Source: Halocaridina rubra | Taxonomy: Eukaryota > Arthropoda > Malacostraca > Decapoda > Atyidae | Direction: 5' to 3' | Assembly (NCBI GenBank): GCA_037179515.1 | Contig: JAXCGZ010005734.1 | Location: forward strand, 93,501-157,500 | DNA length: 64,000 bases | In this document: in pieces, positions 10,557 through 21,240 of the stretch | How the letters are laid out: every line of letters begins with the position of its first letter | Position numbering within the stretch: the first letter of the stretch is position 1 | The notes under the pieces: generated by a model | The model's input: the letters and a program-made list of their open reading frames with translations, nothing else | Database searches by the model: none | Told to the model about the DNA's origin: nothing | Position numbers and translations under genes: made by a program

Positions 10557-11500
10557 AGTTATTAGAATAATCATTATTAGTTCTTAATGGGTCCGAAGCT
10601 TTATGCCAGGCTTGCATATAAATATTCTCCTGCCTAAATTCATAAAGGAAAAATTTAACCAACCACCTGCTCCCACTTTTAAGGGTATATTTAAATGACT
10701 ACTATATTCGAGCATCTAGGATATAGGTACATACATATATGCTGTAATGGCTGCAATATCCCGTTTGAGGGGTGGCCATGCAAACGTGAAGCCAAATATA
10801 CCTTGAGCATTCCATTTAGCGCCTTAGGAATAAAGGGTTACTACAATAGCCTACCATCACCCTGCTTGGGTCACCCACAGGGAAAATGGGTAGGCATTTT
10901 CAGTGGTGAATCCAACAGCTGCAGCTTGTTTACCTCCATGCTTCATTGCATGGCAACCCAACTCAAACCTATCCATCCCTGATACAATTTTAGAGATTCC
11001 AAAGGTCAACTAGCTGAGGAAAGGGCATTTGGCACTATTATCCCACTACTTTTGGAGTTTTTTGAGAATGTGTCAACAGAATAATATAAGTAAAGTAATG
11101 ACTAGATGTCCAAATATATCGGTAATTAAAATATATCCCCATATGCTAAGACGTATAAGGTAATTAAGAGAAATGTTGAATATTACTCTTACACACATAC
11201 AATAGTCACACTCCCTCTTGTAATGGGGGTGGCCGAATCAAAGCACACACTCACCAGAAGCTGATGTACCTCGATCACTACTTTTACTCACATATACACT
11301 TCACATGGCATTTGGGGGAAAATTATGGAATCCCAGCTTTTTCCAACAATAGTACATTATAAAATGTGAATTGCTTTAATATGAAATTAAAAAAATAATT
11401 TTTCTTTGCATTCATTTTCCAAAAGCCATGCCATATCCCATTAAGGTCAACAATGTGGTAACACTGACCAGAAATAAACTAAAGTAGTGACATTAGTATA
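10557..11500. other. Intron sequence, nothing recognised
   Basis: No supported gene. A 95-codon plus-strand open frame at 10695-10982 has no recognisable motif and is probably chance. A segment near 11216-11340 ('cttgtaatgggggtggccg') resembles one at 26800-26890 ('cttacaaggggggg' and following), suggesting an unclassified dispersed repeat. Confidence 0.4.
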
Positions 11501-11599
11501 CTCTGACCATCATGCTTCCTTTGTCAGTGGTATTTCAGGCTTCGCCTGACCCCTCCAGAAAGACAGCAAGGGCTACCCAGTCATGGGAGGGCTGGGTTA

Positions 11600-12056
11600 A
11601 AGAGGCAAGGTCGAGGGAGAGTGTCAGATGAGGTGCTGCAGGTGGGCACTATTAATGTGGGGACGATGACTGGGAAGGGGCGAGAATTGGTGGACCTGAT
11701 GGAGAGGAGGAGACTTGGAGTGCTGTGCGTGCAGGAGACCAGGTGGAAAGGAAATAAGGCGAGGGAACTGGGTGAGGGTTGCAAATTGTTCTATAGTGGA
11801 GCAAATGAGGAAGGCAGGAATGGTGTAGGAATAATACTATCCAAAGACCTGAAGGAAAGCTTACTTGGTGTGAATAGAAAGATGACAGAATTATGAGTTT
11901 AAAGCTGGGACTGGGAGAAACGGTAGTCAATGTGGTATGTGCCTATGCCCCACAAACTGGTTGTACAGCGGAGGAGAAGGATGTATTTTGGGAGGAGATG
12001 GACCAGGCGCTTAGAACGATTCCTATAAAGGAGAGGGTAATTTTGGGAGGAGATCT
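11600..12056 (+). pseudogene. RTE endonuclease domain, N-terminal half
   Basis: The AP-endonuclease-like start VGTINVGTMTGKGRELVDLM (N and T of the metal site) is followed by the catalytic glutamate in CVQETRWKG (residues about 40-48) and by GVGIILSKDL. A frameshift near 11893 moves the reading to VVNVVCAYAPQTGC and RVILGGDL, where the domain's G-D-x-N metal site is cut by the insertion. The other half resumes at 13640. A functional nicking enzyme is not encoded. Confidence 0.85.
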
Positions 12057-13637
12057 ATCCTTCATCTTGGAAGCATGCTCTAGTTCAACCTGTTCCTAAG
12101 AAGGGTGACCGCTCTATTCCTTCTAACTACCGACCTATTACTCTAACCTCCTCTACTGCTAAAGTTTTCGAAACTTTGCTCAATGCTCACTTCTTGAAAC
12201 GCCTTGAATCTAACTCACTTATCTCCGATCACCAGTATGGCTTCCGGAAGGCAAGATCCACTGGTGATCTCCTGTCATATCTTACTCATGTATGGTCATC
12301 TTCTCTGAGGAACTATGGGGAATCCTTTGTCGTCGCCCTTGATATCTCTAAGGCTTTTGACAGAGTCTGGCACAAGGCTCTGTTGGCCAAACTCCCTGCC
12401 TATGGCTTTACCCCTTCTTTCTGTTCTCTGATTTCCAGTTTTCTTACTGAACGTTCTATATCTGTAGTTGTTGATGGCGCGACATCTAACCCTTTCTCTG
12501 TTTCCAGTGGTGTTCCACAGGGCTCTGTTCTTTCACCTACTCTCTTCCTTCTCTTCATCAATGATCTTCTACAATCCCCATCTTCCTCTCTTCTTCATGC
12601 CTTTGCCGATGATTCTACCCTTCACTTTTCCACTGCCTTTTCTTCACAACCTTCATCTGTTACTCGTAATCAATCTCGTATCACTCTTTCTTCTACTCTT
12701 AACTCCGATTTGCAGAGAGTATCTGAATGGGGCACTCAAAATTTAGTTAAATTCAATGCCTCCAAAACACAGTTTCTGGTTATCTCTTTATCTTCTTCTC
12801 CTCCTGATAACCCTATTGTCTTCGAAACTAATGAAATTTACCCTCTTAACTCTGTCAATAGCCTGCCTCAACTTGTCTTGGAGGAATCACATAATCCAGA
12901 TTTCTAAATCTTCTTCCAAAAAATTGGGGGTTTTGTTTCGTTTTCGTCATTACTTTTCCTCATTGCAGTTACTTAAAATTTACAAAGGTCTTATCCGCAC
13001 CTGCTTAGAATACTGCTCACACATCTGGGGTGCTTCTTCCTTTACTTATCTTCTTGATAGGGTTGAATCTAAGGCAGTCAGACTCATTAATGATCCTTCT
13101 CTTACTTCTAACCTGGATTCTCTCTCTCTTCACCGTAAGGTATCTTCCCTTTCGCTTTTCTATCGCTACTACTTCCATCGCTGCTCTGATGAGTTGGCGA
13201 GTTGCATCCCTCCTCCACTGCCGAGGTCGCGTAACACTCGCCAAGCGGCCTCATCTCACAGGTACTGCGTAGAGATTTGTAGCTCGCGGATTTGTCAGTG
13301 CAGCGACTGCTTCTTCCCATCTACCTCCAGACTTTGGAACTCTCCTCCTCCTTCTGTCTTTCCTAATTCTTATGACCTTTCATCCTTCAAAAAGCAGATC
13401 TATCGTCATCTCAAAGCCTAGTCCTCCATATCTCTGGGTCCTCTTTACTTTGACTGTTTTTTTCTGTCTGTCGTTTTCCTTTGTGTGAAATTACCTCATC
13501 TCTGCCTTGCCCTTAACCTTTTTCTTTTCCTTCGTCTTGGTATTTTCTCGTGCCCGGGCCTTTGTTGATGAGGGCAATTTCTGCCTGTTCCGGTGTCACA
13601 CACTTTATAAAAAAAAAAAAAAAAAAAAAAAAAATTG
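12057..13637 (+). mobile_element. Jockey-superfamily LINE inserted in RTE endonuclease (copy J3)
   Basis: This 5'-truncated insertion starts at 'tatccttcatcttggaagca' and ends with the family 3' tail 'tgatgagggcaatttctgcc...ggtgtcacaca' and an A-run at 13609-13634. On either side the RTE endonuclease reading is continuous at the protein level (GGDL before, GHLG-like after). The reverse transcriptase is the best preserved jockey-like one in the window. No target duplication is obvious. Confidence 0.88.
12060..13421 (+). pseudogene. Jockey-like reverse transcriptase, near-complete but shifted
   Basis: The frame open from 12060 to 12907 has the finger motifs KKGDRSIPSNYRPITLTS, YGFRKARSTGD, ALDISKAFDRVWH (first catalytic Asp), SGVPQGSVLSPTLFLLFIND and FADDSTLHFS (catalytic DD), then SEWGTQNLVKFNASKTQF. 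A shift near 12870-12900 moves the C-terminal thumb region into the next frame (12890-13421): SKSSSKKLGVLFRFRHYF, GLIRTCLEYCSHIWG, LLDRVESKAVRLI and FPNSYDLSSFK. The endonuclease part is missing through 5' truncation. One repairable shift and few stops suggest a young copy. Confidence 0.85.
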
Positions 13638-13639
13638 GC

Positions 13640-16025
13640 CACTTGGGAATTGGGAGGGATGGGATAGGTAGAGTTCATGGGGGGTGGGGGCTGGGTGAGA
13701 GAAATGAGGGAGAGAGAGGGTGATTGATTTTGCAGTAGCATTTGATCTGTCATTGGTTAACACATTCTTTGAGAAAAAGGAAAACAGATTGATTACATAC
13801 AGTAGTGGTGGGAGGGAGAGCCAGATAGTTTTATTGTTGTGGAGGAGAGACCATCTGAAGGAGATTAGCAACTGTAAAGTAATAAAAGGGGAGAGTGTAG
13901 CAGTGCAACATAGGATAGTAGTAACTGATTGCAGGCTCAGGATATGTAGGAAAAGTAAGAAGCCAAGGATGGACCCAAAGATAAAGTGGTGGAGATTGAA
14001 AGATGCAGAGCTGAGAGCTATGTTTAAGGGAAGAGTGTTAGAAGCAATAAGGTTGCATGAGGATGTACAAGAATGGTGGACAGAGAATAGTAAGGTGATT
14101 TTGAGGGTTGGTGAGGAGGTACCTGGAAAGTCATCAGGAAGGAAACTCCCAAATGATAAAGAGTCATGGTGGTGGACTGAGGAAGTGCAAAAATGGGTGA
14201 AGAACAAGAAAGAAGCTAAGAAAAATGCAGATTTATCAGGCCTGGAGCAGGATAAAGAAGAGTACAAGCAGGCAAAGAAGGAGGCAAGGAGAGCAGTAGC
14301 AAAAGCAAAGGCAGAGACATTGAATGAAGTCTATGAAGAACTGGAAACACCAGAAGGAGAGAAGAAAAAATGGCGAATTGCCAACGCCCGAGATGCAGCA
14401 TCCAAGGACTTGACCCAAGTAAGACAAATAAAGGATATCCATGGAGTAGTTCTAGCAGAAGAGGATGAAATAAAAAGCAGATGGGAAACTTATTTTGAAG
14501 GATTACTAAATGAAGAGAACCCAAGAGCAGTATTTGAAGATGGACTTCCAAATGAAGCAGTTACAACAACAGTGACTAGATGAGAGGTAGAGCGGGCAGT
14601 AAGGAAAATGAAAAATGGAAAGGCAGCAGGACCTGATAAGATGCCAGTGGAGGTATGGAAGAGTCTTGGAGAGGAAGGCACAGATATCTTGTGGGACTTA
14701 ATGCAAAAGATCTTTAGCTAGGAAAAGATGCCAGAGGAGTGGAGAGGAAGCCTAATCATCCCAATCTATAAAGGGAAGGAAGACATTCGGGAGTGTGGAA
14801 ACTATAGAGGTATAAAGTTGTTAAGTCATACTATGAAGATATGGGAGAAGATCATAGAGAGGAGACTCAGAGAGGAAACGACAATTGGGGATGAACAGTT
14901 TGGTTTCATGCCTGGAAGAGGGACAGTGGATGCCATATTTGCCTTGAGACAAATGATGGAAAAGCATCGGGAGAAACAGAAAGGACTGCATATGGTCTTT
15001 ATTGACCTGGAAAAGGCATATGATCGAGTACCACGTCAAGAGGTGTGGAGGTGTATTAGAGAAAAGGGAGTCCCCAAGAAATATGTAAGAATCATCCAAG
15101 ATATGTATGAGAGGGCAGAGGCAAATGTTAAGAGCAGTGTGGGCTTGACAAAAAGTCTCTCAGTAAACGTTGGTCTGCATCAAGGGTCTGCTTTGAGTCC
15201 ATATCTATTTGATCTGGTCTTGGATGTTGTAACCCAGGGTATTAGAGATCAGTCACTATGGTGTACGCTCTTTGCAGATGACATTGTACTGTGTAGCAAC
15301 AGACGAGAGGTAGTGAAGGAGAAGCTTGACTAGTGGAGAAGAATGATGGAGGATAGAGGACTGAGAATCAGCAGGAAGAAGACAGAGTACTTGAGGCTGA
15401 GAGATGATGACGATGGGGAAGTCAATTTGCAGGGGGAGGTGTTGAAAAGAGTTGAAAAGTTCAAGTATCTGGGATCAAAAGTAGCAGAGGATGATGACCT
15501 AGAGTCAGAAATAACCCACAGAAGACAAGCAGGATGGAAGAATTGGAAGAAAGTGTCTGGGGTGCTGTGCGACAGGAGAATAGGGATTAAGTTGAGGGGT
15601 AAAGTGCATAAGACAGTTGTGAGGCCTGCGATGATGTATGGAGCAGAAACATGGGCAATAAAGAAGACACAAGAGAGGAAACTGGATGTGGCAGAGATGA
15701 GGATGTTGAGATGGATGTGTGGGGTGACAAGAAGCGATAAGATCAGAAACGAGGTAATTAGAGGTACCTCAAAAGTTAGAGAAATATCAGATAAGATACA
15801 AGAAAGAAGACTACGATGGTATGGTCATGTCGTTAGGAGGGATGAACAGTATGTTGGGAGGAGGGTGATGGACATGGATATACAGGGTAGGAGAGGGAGG
15901 GGGAGACCAGAGCATAGGTGGATAGATTGCATCAATGACGACCTGAGGTCTAAAGGTTTGTTGGGTGATGAGGTATGGGACAGGAACATATGGAGAACAC
16001 TGGCCAGAAACATCGACCCCACATA
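13640..16025 (+). pseudogene. RTE endonuclease end, linker and reverse transcriptase
   Basis: The reading first completes the endonuclease (VHGGWGLGERNEEG-like, then FDLSLVNTFFEKKE and SGGRESQIVLLL). After a charged linker rich in Lys/Glu (about 14200-14500) comes the RTE polymerase: NYRGIKLLSHTMKIWEKI, DEQFGFMPGRGTVDAIFAL, VFIDLEKAYDRVPR (first Asp), GLHQGSALSPYLFDLVLD and LFADDIVLCSN (catalytic DD). The C-terminal region has MYGAETWAIKK and RRLRWYGHVVRRDEQY. Stops at 14581 (TGA), 14719 (TAG) and 15331 (TAG) interrupt it; all other reading is open. Few defects, so probably a recent copy. Confidence 0.88.
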
Positions 16026-16104
16026 AAAGTGGGAAAAGATGTAGACGAAGAAGAAGGTTGTGTTCATAAGTTTAATAATAAACTGCTTAAATGAATTTAC
16101 ACTC

Positions 16105-16190
16105 AAGCCCACCAAGAGACATCAAAAAGGGCATCCAGCTTTAAGTGTGTCCACTCCCATGATCGGGATTAATAGTGACACATTAAATGG
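16105..16190 (+). mobile_element. SINE family 1, 3' fragment
   Basis: Carries 'gggcatccagctttaa', 'tgtccactcccatgatcggg' and 'attaatagtgacac', the 3' half of family 1 in plus orientation. The tRNA-like head is absent. Confidence 0.6.
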
Positions 16191-16211
16191 CATACGAACA
16201 TACTGCACATC

Positions 16212-16742
16212 TGTCGTATAAAAGTACTGTATGTAAGACGTACTAAATAAATATAACAAAGAAAGTGAAATAGAAATAGCCCACATGGTGTCAGGGGAGT
16301 CAAGTGGTGTAACTGATATTCCCCCATGTATTTTCTGGGCAGGATATGTGTTTACAGAGAAAAGACAAAAGATATATGGTTCAACCCAAGGCCTCTAACA
16401 CATAGGCGCCAGTTACTGATAGAGGTCAAAATTGTCATAAAGTTCAAGACATTCCCACAACAAACATCTTCATGTACGTACATACATGCACTTGTGAAAA
16501 TACACATATAGGCCCTCCTTTGTATTTGATAGGCCTTCTTGATAGCCCCACCCTGACACTGCCCAAAAAGGGAGGGATCTCCCTTTTCTCTGAAGCCTAT
16601 TGGCAAAGCTGTCCAAGCCTACCATGCCCTGCCATCTTGGTCATACAAGAAAGTAAGAGTTAGTTGTAGATAGAGAGTCTCAGTTAGAACTTGACCAGGG
16701 CACAAATAAGATCTCTTAGTATTTTATCTTAAGGGGAGGGGG
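16212..16742 (+). mobile_element. LTR of a retrotransposon, left part (LTR A)
   Basis: Starts TGTCGTATAAAAG and shares many blocks with the solo LTR at 19463-20111 read on the minus strand (for example 'gtgtttacagagaaaagaca', 'atggttcaacccaaggcctc'). It stops in a G-rich tract ('aaggggaggggg') where LTR B is inserted, and resumes at 17951. No internal region (gag/pol) of this family is present in the window. Confidence 0.7.
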
Positions 16743-17950
16743 TGTCGTGAAGAAACTGAAGCCATGACCTGAAACCTGAACCGAACTCTGCAAGAAACCA
16801 CGTGGGGCTGGATATCGAGTGAAATTGAAACTCTCCCTTTATTTCTCTGGGCAGGGTAAATGTTTATGGTGGGTGACAACAAGATATATGGCTGGATCCA
16901 TGGGCCTCAGCACCTGGGCGTCAAGTGCCGCTGGAGGTCAAAATGGGCCAAAGGATCAGCTATTACCACGACCACAAGACAAAAACATTTGACCCATAAG
17001 TATGTGCATGCCCCTGGGGAAATACCCAATAGGCCTGGGCAATTTGGACCCTCTTCTGCCCAATAGGCCTGTTGGAGTAGCCCCTCCCAAAAGAGGAAGC
17101 ACTCACTTTGGTTCTGGAAGCCTATTGGCTGATCTGTCCAAGCCGACACGCCCTGCCCTTTGGGTCCTTCAAGAACACCCGAGGCAGTCAGACACAGAGA
17201 GCTTTAGTTAGAACTTTCCCCAGGGCACGAATAAGATCTCAGTCTTGATATACATAAAGGGAGGGGGGCACTGAGGCGTCAGATACATTGTATTGTGGGG
17301 AGTGTCGTGAAAAAACTGAAGCCATGACCTGAAACCTGAACCGAACTCTGAAAGAAACCATGTAGGGCTGGAGATCAAGGGTGAAATTGAAACTCTCCCT
17401 TTATTTTTCTGGGCAGGGTAAATGTTTATGGTGGGTGACAACAAGATATATGGCTGGATCCATGGGCCTTAGTACCTGGGCGTCAAGTGCCGCTGGAGGT
17501 CAAAACGGGCTAAAGGATCAGCTATTCCCACGACCACAAGACACAGAAACATTTGACCCGTACATATGTACATGCCCCTGGAGATATACCCAATAGGCCT
17601 GGGCAATTGGACACTCTTCTGCCCAATAGGCCTGTTGGAGTAGCCCCTTCCAAAAGAGGAAGAACTCCCTTTGGTTCTGAAAGCCTATTGGCTGATCTGT
17701 CCAAGCCGACACACCCTGCCCTTTGGGTCCTTCAAGAACGCCCGAGGCAGTCAGACACAGAGAGCTTTAGTTAGAACTTTCCCCGGAGCACGAATAAGAT
17801 CTCAGTTTTTATAGACATAAAGGGAAGGGGGCATTGAGGCATCAGATACGTTGTACTCTTGAATAAATATAGTTTAAAGTGAACCATCGCATGTCCATTC
17901 TAACCTTGCACGTAATTGGTAATTAAGTTAAGTAGTTTGACTACACGACA
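16743..17950 (+). mobile_element. LTR B: partial unit plus full unit in tandem, inserted in LTR A
   Basis: Unit one (16743-17302, 560 bp) and unit two (17303-17950, 648 bp) both start TGTCGTG and are closely similar. Unit two ends CACGACA, giving the inverted ends expected for a TG...CA LTR and a length equal to the 649-bp solo LTR. Unit one lacks the last 90 or so bases. The pair is flanked by G-runs that could be a 4-bp GGGG target duplication. An AATAAA lies at about 17866 and CCAAT-like boxes at 17036, 17060, 17590 and 17622. Confidence 0.7.
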
Positions 17951-18145
17951 GGGGAACTTTGAGGTGTAGACAGGGAGCTTTGAGGTGTAGAATAAGTTTA
18001 GAACTAAATAAACAAATATAAACTAGACGACGCATATCTGTTATCACCAACCACACTACCCGATTTCTAATATGTCATTCAGGTGAGATATAACTATACG
18101 GAATCCAGTTATTATCGTATTAAGAAAGACTCTAATACGTCACAT
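17951..18145 (+). mobile_element. LTR A, right part
   Basis: 'actaaataaacaaatataaa' and 'gcatatctgttatcaccaac' match the 3' end of the solo LTR (minus strand of 19463-19610). This is therefore the remainder of LTR A after the LTR B insertion. Its exact end is uncertain; a 20-bp motif ('actttgaggtgtagacaggg' type) is duplicated at its start. Confidence 0.55.
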
Positions 18146-18149
18146 ACAC

Positions 18150-18723
18150 AGACACCTACTAAAGTCTGTAAATTCATTTTTGAAAATATTGCAGATGATA
18201 AAAAGACTGTGAAGAAATAAAAGACGAAAACATTGTCAGAGAACTTCAAGAATACCTAAATAGTCTGCAAGAGTGGTCAGATAAGCAGCTAATGAAACTC
18301 AATAATTTAAAATGTAAGCTGATGAGAATAGGTACAAGTGCAAGAAGGCCCATGCTTGGGTAGTCAATAGCAAGTGCAAAAATTCAAGAGAGAGAGAATG
18401 AAAGACATCTAGGAGTAAACATATTGGCAGATTTGTCTCCAGATATGCATATACAGTATATGGCATAGTAAATGCTTAATATGCTTTCATTGCAAATGTA
18501 AGGTAGCCTTCAGCCACATGGACAAGGAAATATTCAATAATAATTATATAACTTATGTGAGGCCAAAGCTTGAATATCCAGCACCCTTTTAGAATCCACA
18601 TTTGAAAAAGCATATAAATAAGATGGAAAAAGTTCAAAGACATGCTACAAAACTGGTGCCAGAAATATTCAATCTTAGTTAAGAAGGGGGCCTGAGGGAA
18701 TTAGACTTACCATCATTGAATAT
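18150..18723 (+). pseudogene. CR1-like LINE reverse transcriptase fragment (copy K1, left part)
   Basis: The reading contains the equivalents of SVNSF, a changed catalytic box (IADD), LQEWSDKQLMKLNNLKCKLM, MRIGTSARRP and LGVNILADLSPDMH, then MEKVQRHATKLVPEI and LRELDLPSL. This is the same protein as in the CR1 cluster at 46-57 kb, but more diverged and on the opposite strand. It is cut at 18723 by J4, and a short continuation lies at 20936-21013. Confidence 0.78.
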
Positions 18724-20935
18724 TTAAATTTTTTTTCTATGTGTGACACTGGGACAGACAGAAAAACTGCTGTCATCAATAAAGGCACAGCACCAAAAAA
18801 ATATTATGACAAAGGAAAAGAAAAAGGTGATGGACAAGGCAGAGATGAGGTAATGATACACAAAGAAAAAGGACACACTGAGAGGATAGTCAAAGTACTG
18901 AGGACCTAGAGTTACGGCAGGATTAGGCCCTGAGATGACGATAGAGCCTATTTTTGAAGGAAAATGGTTATAAGAATTAGGAAAGACAGAAGGGGGAAGA
19001 GAGCTCCAGAGTCTGGAGGTAGATGGGAGGCAGCAGTCGCTGCATCGACCAATCCGCAAGCTAAAAATCACACAGTGCCTCCGAGACGAGGCCGCTTAGC
19101 TAGTGTTATGCAGCCTCGGCAGTGGGGGAGGGATGCAACTCACCAACTCATCAGAGCAGCGATAGAGAAGAGAAAAGGATGATACCTTATGGTGAAGAGA
19201 AAGAGAATCCAAATTAGAAGTAAGAGAAGAGTCATTAATGAGACTGACTGCATTAAATTTAATCCTATCAAGGAGAGTAGTATAAGAAGAAGCACCCCAA
19301 ATGTACGAGCAGTATTCTAAGCAGGGATGGATAAGTCCTTTACAGATTGTAAGTAACTGTAAAGAGTTAGAGTAATAACGAAAACAATATAGAACTCCCA
19401 ACTTTTTAATGCAGATTTAGAAATTTGGATTATATGATTCCTCCAAGACGAGCTAGAGGCTATGTCGTACAGTTGTATATCTTAACAGGAATCGTAATAC
19501 TATGTTCCACCAGTGTTGTATGAGATCTGCAACTACAGAGCTATAGTGTGCGAGGTGATAATAGATATGCCCAATGCTTAACATTTAGTTTATTTAGTTA
19601 TACACTCAATGCCCCCCGCCCCCTTAAGGTAAAAATGCTTAGCGTATAGGCGTTCCTAAGACTCTGCTGCTCTCTCACTGCTTCTGACTCTTTTTGTATC
19701 ACCAAGATGGCAGGGCGTGGTATGCTTGGGTACGCCTCCACCAATAGGCTTCCAGAGAAAAGGGGTTACATCCACTACCTATAGTGTGAGGGGCGTGGCT
19801 AAAGGAACGCCAATTGGATACAAGGAGTGCCTATATATGTATCTTCAAGTGTATATGTATGTACTGGTGGAGGCTGGCTTTAGGCTCTCATGAGAAAAAC
19901 ACAAAAGTGTGACATTTCTGACCTCCATTGATAAGGGACGCATAGGTGTGAGAGGCCTACGGGTTGAACCATGGATCTTTGTCATCTCTCTGTAAACACA
20001 CACACTACCCAGAAAACCACACTGGAAATATCAAGTCACACCACTTGAACACCCATAATATTACATGGGTAATGTCATGTTAAAGTTCTTCAGTAAAATT
20101 ACTTTACGACAGCTATGTGGATTCCTAATATGTTGCTAGAATTAAGAGGGTAAATTTCGTTAAGTTTCAAAGACCAAAGGGCTATCAGGAGGAGAAAAAG
20201 ATGAAGAGATAGCCAGAAACTGTGTCTTGGAGGCATTAAATTTAATTAAATTTTGGGTGTCCCACTCAGAAACCCTCTGCAAATCAGAGTTGAGAGTAGA
20301 AGAGTGCTACGAGACTGATTACGAGTAGTAGATGAAGGTTCTGAAGAAAATGCAGAGGAAAAATGAAGCGCAGAATCATCAGCAAAGACATGAAAAAGAG
20401 AGGAAGATGAGGACTGAAGAAGATCATTGATGAAGAGAAGGAACAGAGAAGGTGATAGAACAGAGCCCTGTGGAACACCACTAGTAACAGGGAATAGGCT
20501 AGATGTTGCATTGTCACCACCACAAATAAAAAACGGTCAGGCGGAAAAATGGTAATAAGGGAACAGAGAAGGGGTAAAGCCATAGGCAGGGAGTTTGGCC
20601 AACAAAGCCTTGTGCCACATTCTGTCAAAAGCCTTAGAGATATCAAAGGCAATGACAAAGGATTCCCCATACTTCTGCAGAGAAGATGACCATACATGAG
20701 TAAGATATAACAGGAGGTCACCAGTGGATCTTGCCTTACAGAAGCCGTACTGATGATCGGAGATAAGTGAGTTAGATTCTAGAAGTTTCAAAAAGTGAGC
20801 ATTGAGCAAAGTTTTTCGAAAACTTTATTTATAGAAAAGGTTAGGGCAATAGGTTGGTAGTTTGAAGGAATAGAATGGTCACCCTTCTTAGGAACAGGTT
20901 GCACTAGAGCATGCTTCCAAGATGAAGGATAGATT
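18724..20935 (-). mobile_element. Jockey-superfamily LINE (copy J4) inserted in a CR1 fragment
   Basis: The 3' end is at the low-coordinate side (T-run then 'gtgtgacactgggacagaca'). The minus strand codes for the jockey-like C-terminus (about 18735-19400) and then the polymerase (20284-20809: SLISDHQYGF, FDISKAFDRMWH, VVFHRALF). The 5' truncation falls at 'tatccttcatcttggaagca', the same point as in J3. A 649-bp solo LTR interrupts it at 19463. Around 90-110 bp of the CR1 target seems to be missing at the insertion site. Confidence 0.82.
19463..20111 (-). mobile_element. Solo LTR with 4-bp target duplication
   Basis: Its ends are TGTCGTA and TACGACA, flanked on both sides by GCTA (19459-19462 and 20112-20115). 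The empty site is visible in the related LINE copy J5 at about 21560-21575 ('gacgctatctggattcc'). The unit is 649 bp and relates to LTRs A and B. A 4-bp duplication suits a Ty3/gypsy- or BEL-type integrase. Internal recombination between two LTRs would leave this structure. Confidence 0.85.
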
Positions 20936-21013
20936 CTGATATGGCTGGCTCTAGAACCAGAGGTCATACTTTAACACTCTGCAAGAAAACTTCATTGGAG
21001 GATGTAAGGAAGT
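20936..21013 (+). pseudogene. CR1-like LINE fragment (copy K1, right part)
   Basis: Codes for MAGSRTRGHTLTLCKKTSLEDVRKY, as two consecutive short motifs that match the C-terminal region of the CR1 copies at 46-54 kb. It continues the fragment broken by J4, and stops where a Tigger-type end begins at about 21014. Confidence 0.75.
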
Positions 21014-21240
21014 ACAGGGGGTCCCCGTTTTACATCAGGGTTCCATTCCTGACATCTGACTTAAACTGGACTTTGATGAAAGTTGGAAAACACCTAAATT
21101 TGAACCTAGGTCCCCCACCAATGCTAAAAATAAATAGAGGGGGTCCCCATTTTAAGTCGTTCCGCCATTACATCAGAGACCAATAATTATTAATAAATCA
21201 ATTTTTCGACAAACCAGTCATCCAGATACAAACCAACCAC
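21014..21240. mobile_element. Tigger-type miniature DNA element or end fragments
   Basis: 'cagggggtccccgttttaca' starts the segment and 'agggggtccccattttaagt' recurs at about 21137, close to the end sequence at 40014. Such 'GGGGTCCCC' starts are usual for Tigger/pogo-type terminal repeats. No transposase coding was seen, and the right limit is approximate. Confidence 0.5.

Larger units (their letters stand above)
11505..16075 (+). mobile_element. RTE-clade LINE (copy R2), split by a jockey-like LINE
   Basis: The endonuclease part at about 11505-12056 and the rest at about 13638-16075 form one element in the order endonuclease, linker, reverse transcriptase, C-terminus. It ends in the short 3' UTR 'ccccacataaaagtgggaaa' and a 'gaagaagaagg' tail. 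It is interrupted within the endonuclease by copy J3 (12057-13637). The 3' kilobase is closely similar to copy R1 at 2446-3460, so the family was recently active. The 5' end is placed by loss of similarity to RTE-type leader and is approximate. Confidence 0.85.

Noticed and set aside
10695..10982. 95-codon plus-strand protein
   Set aside because: No recognisable motif, no splice context and surrounded by intron sequence; length is within chance for this window.
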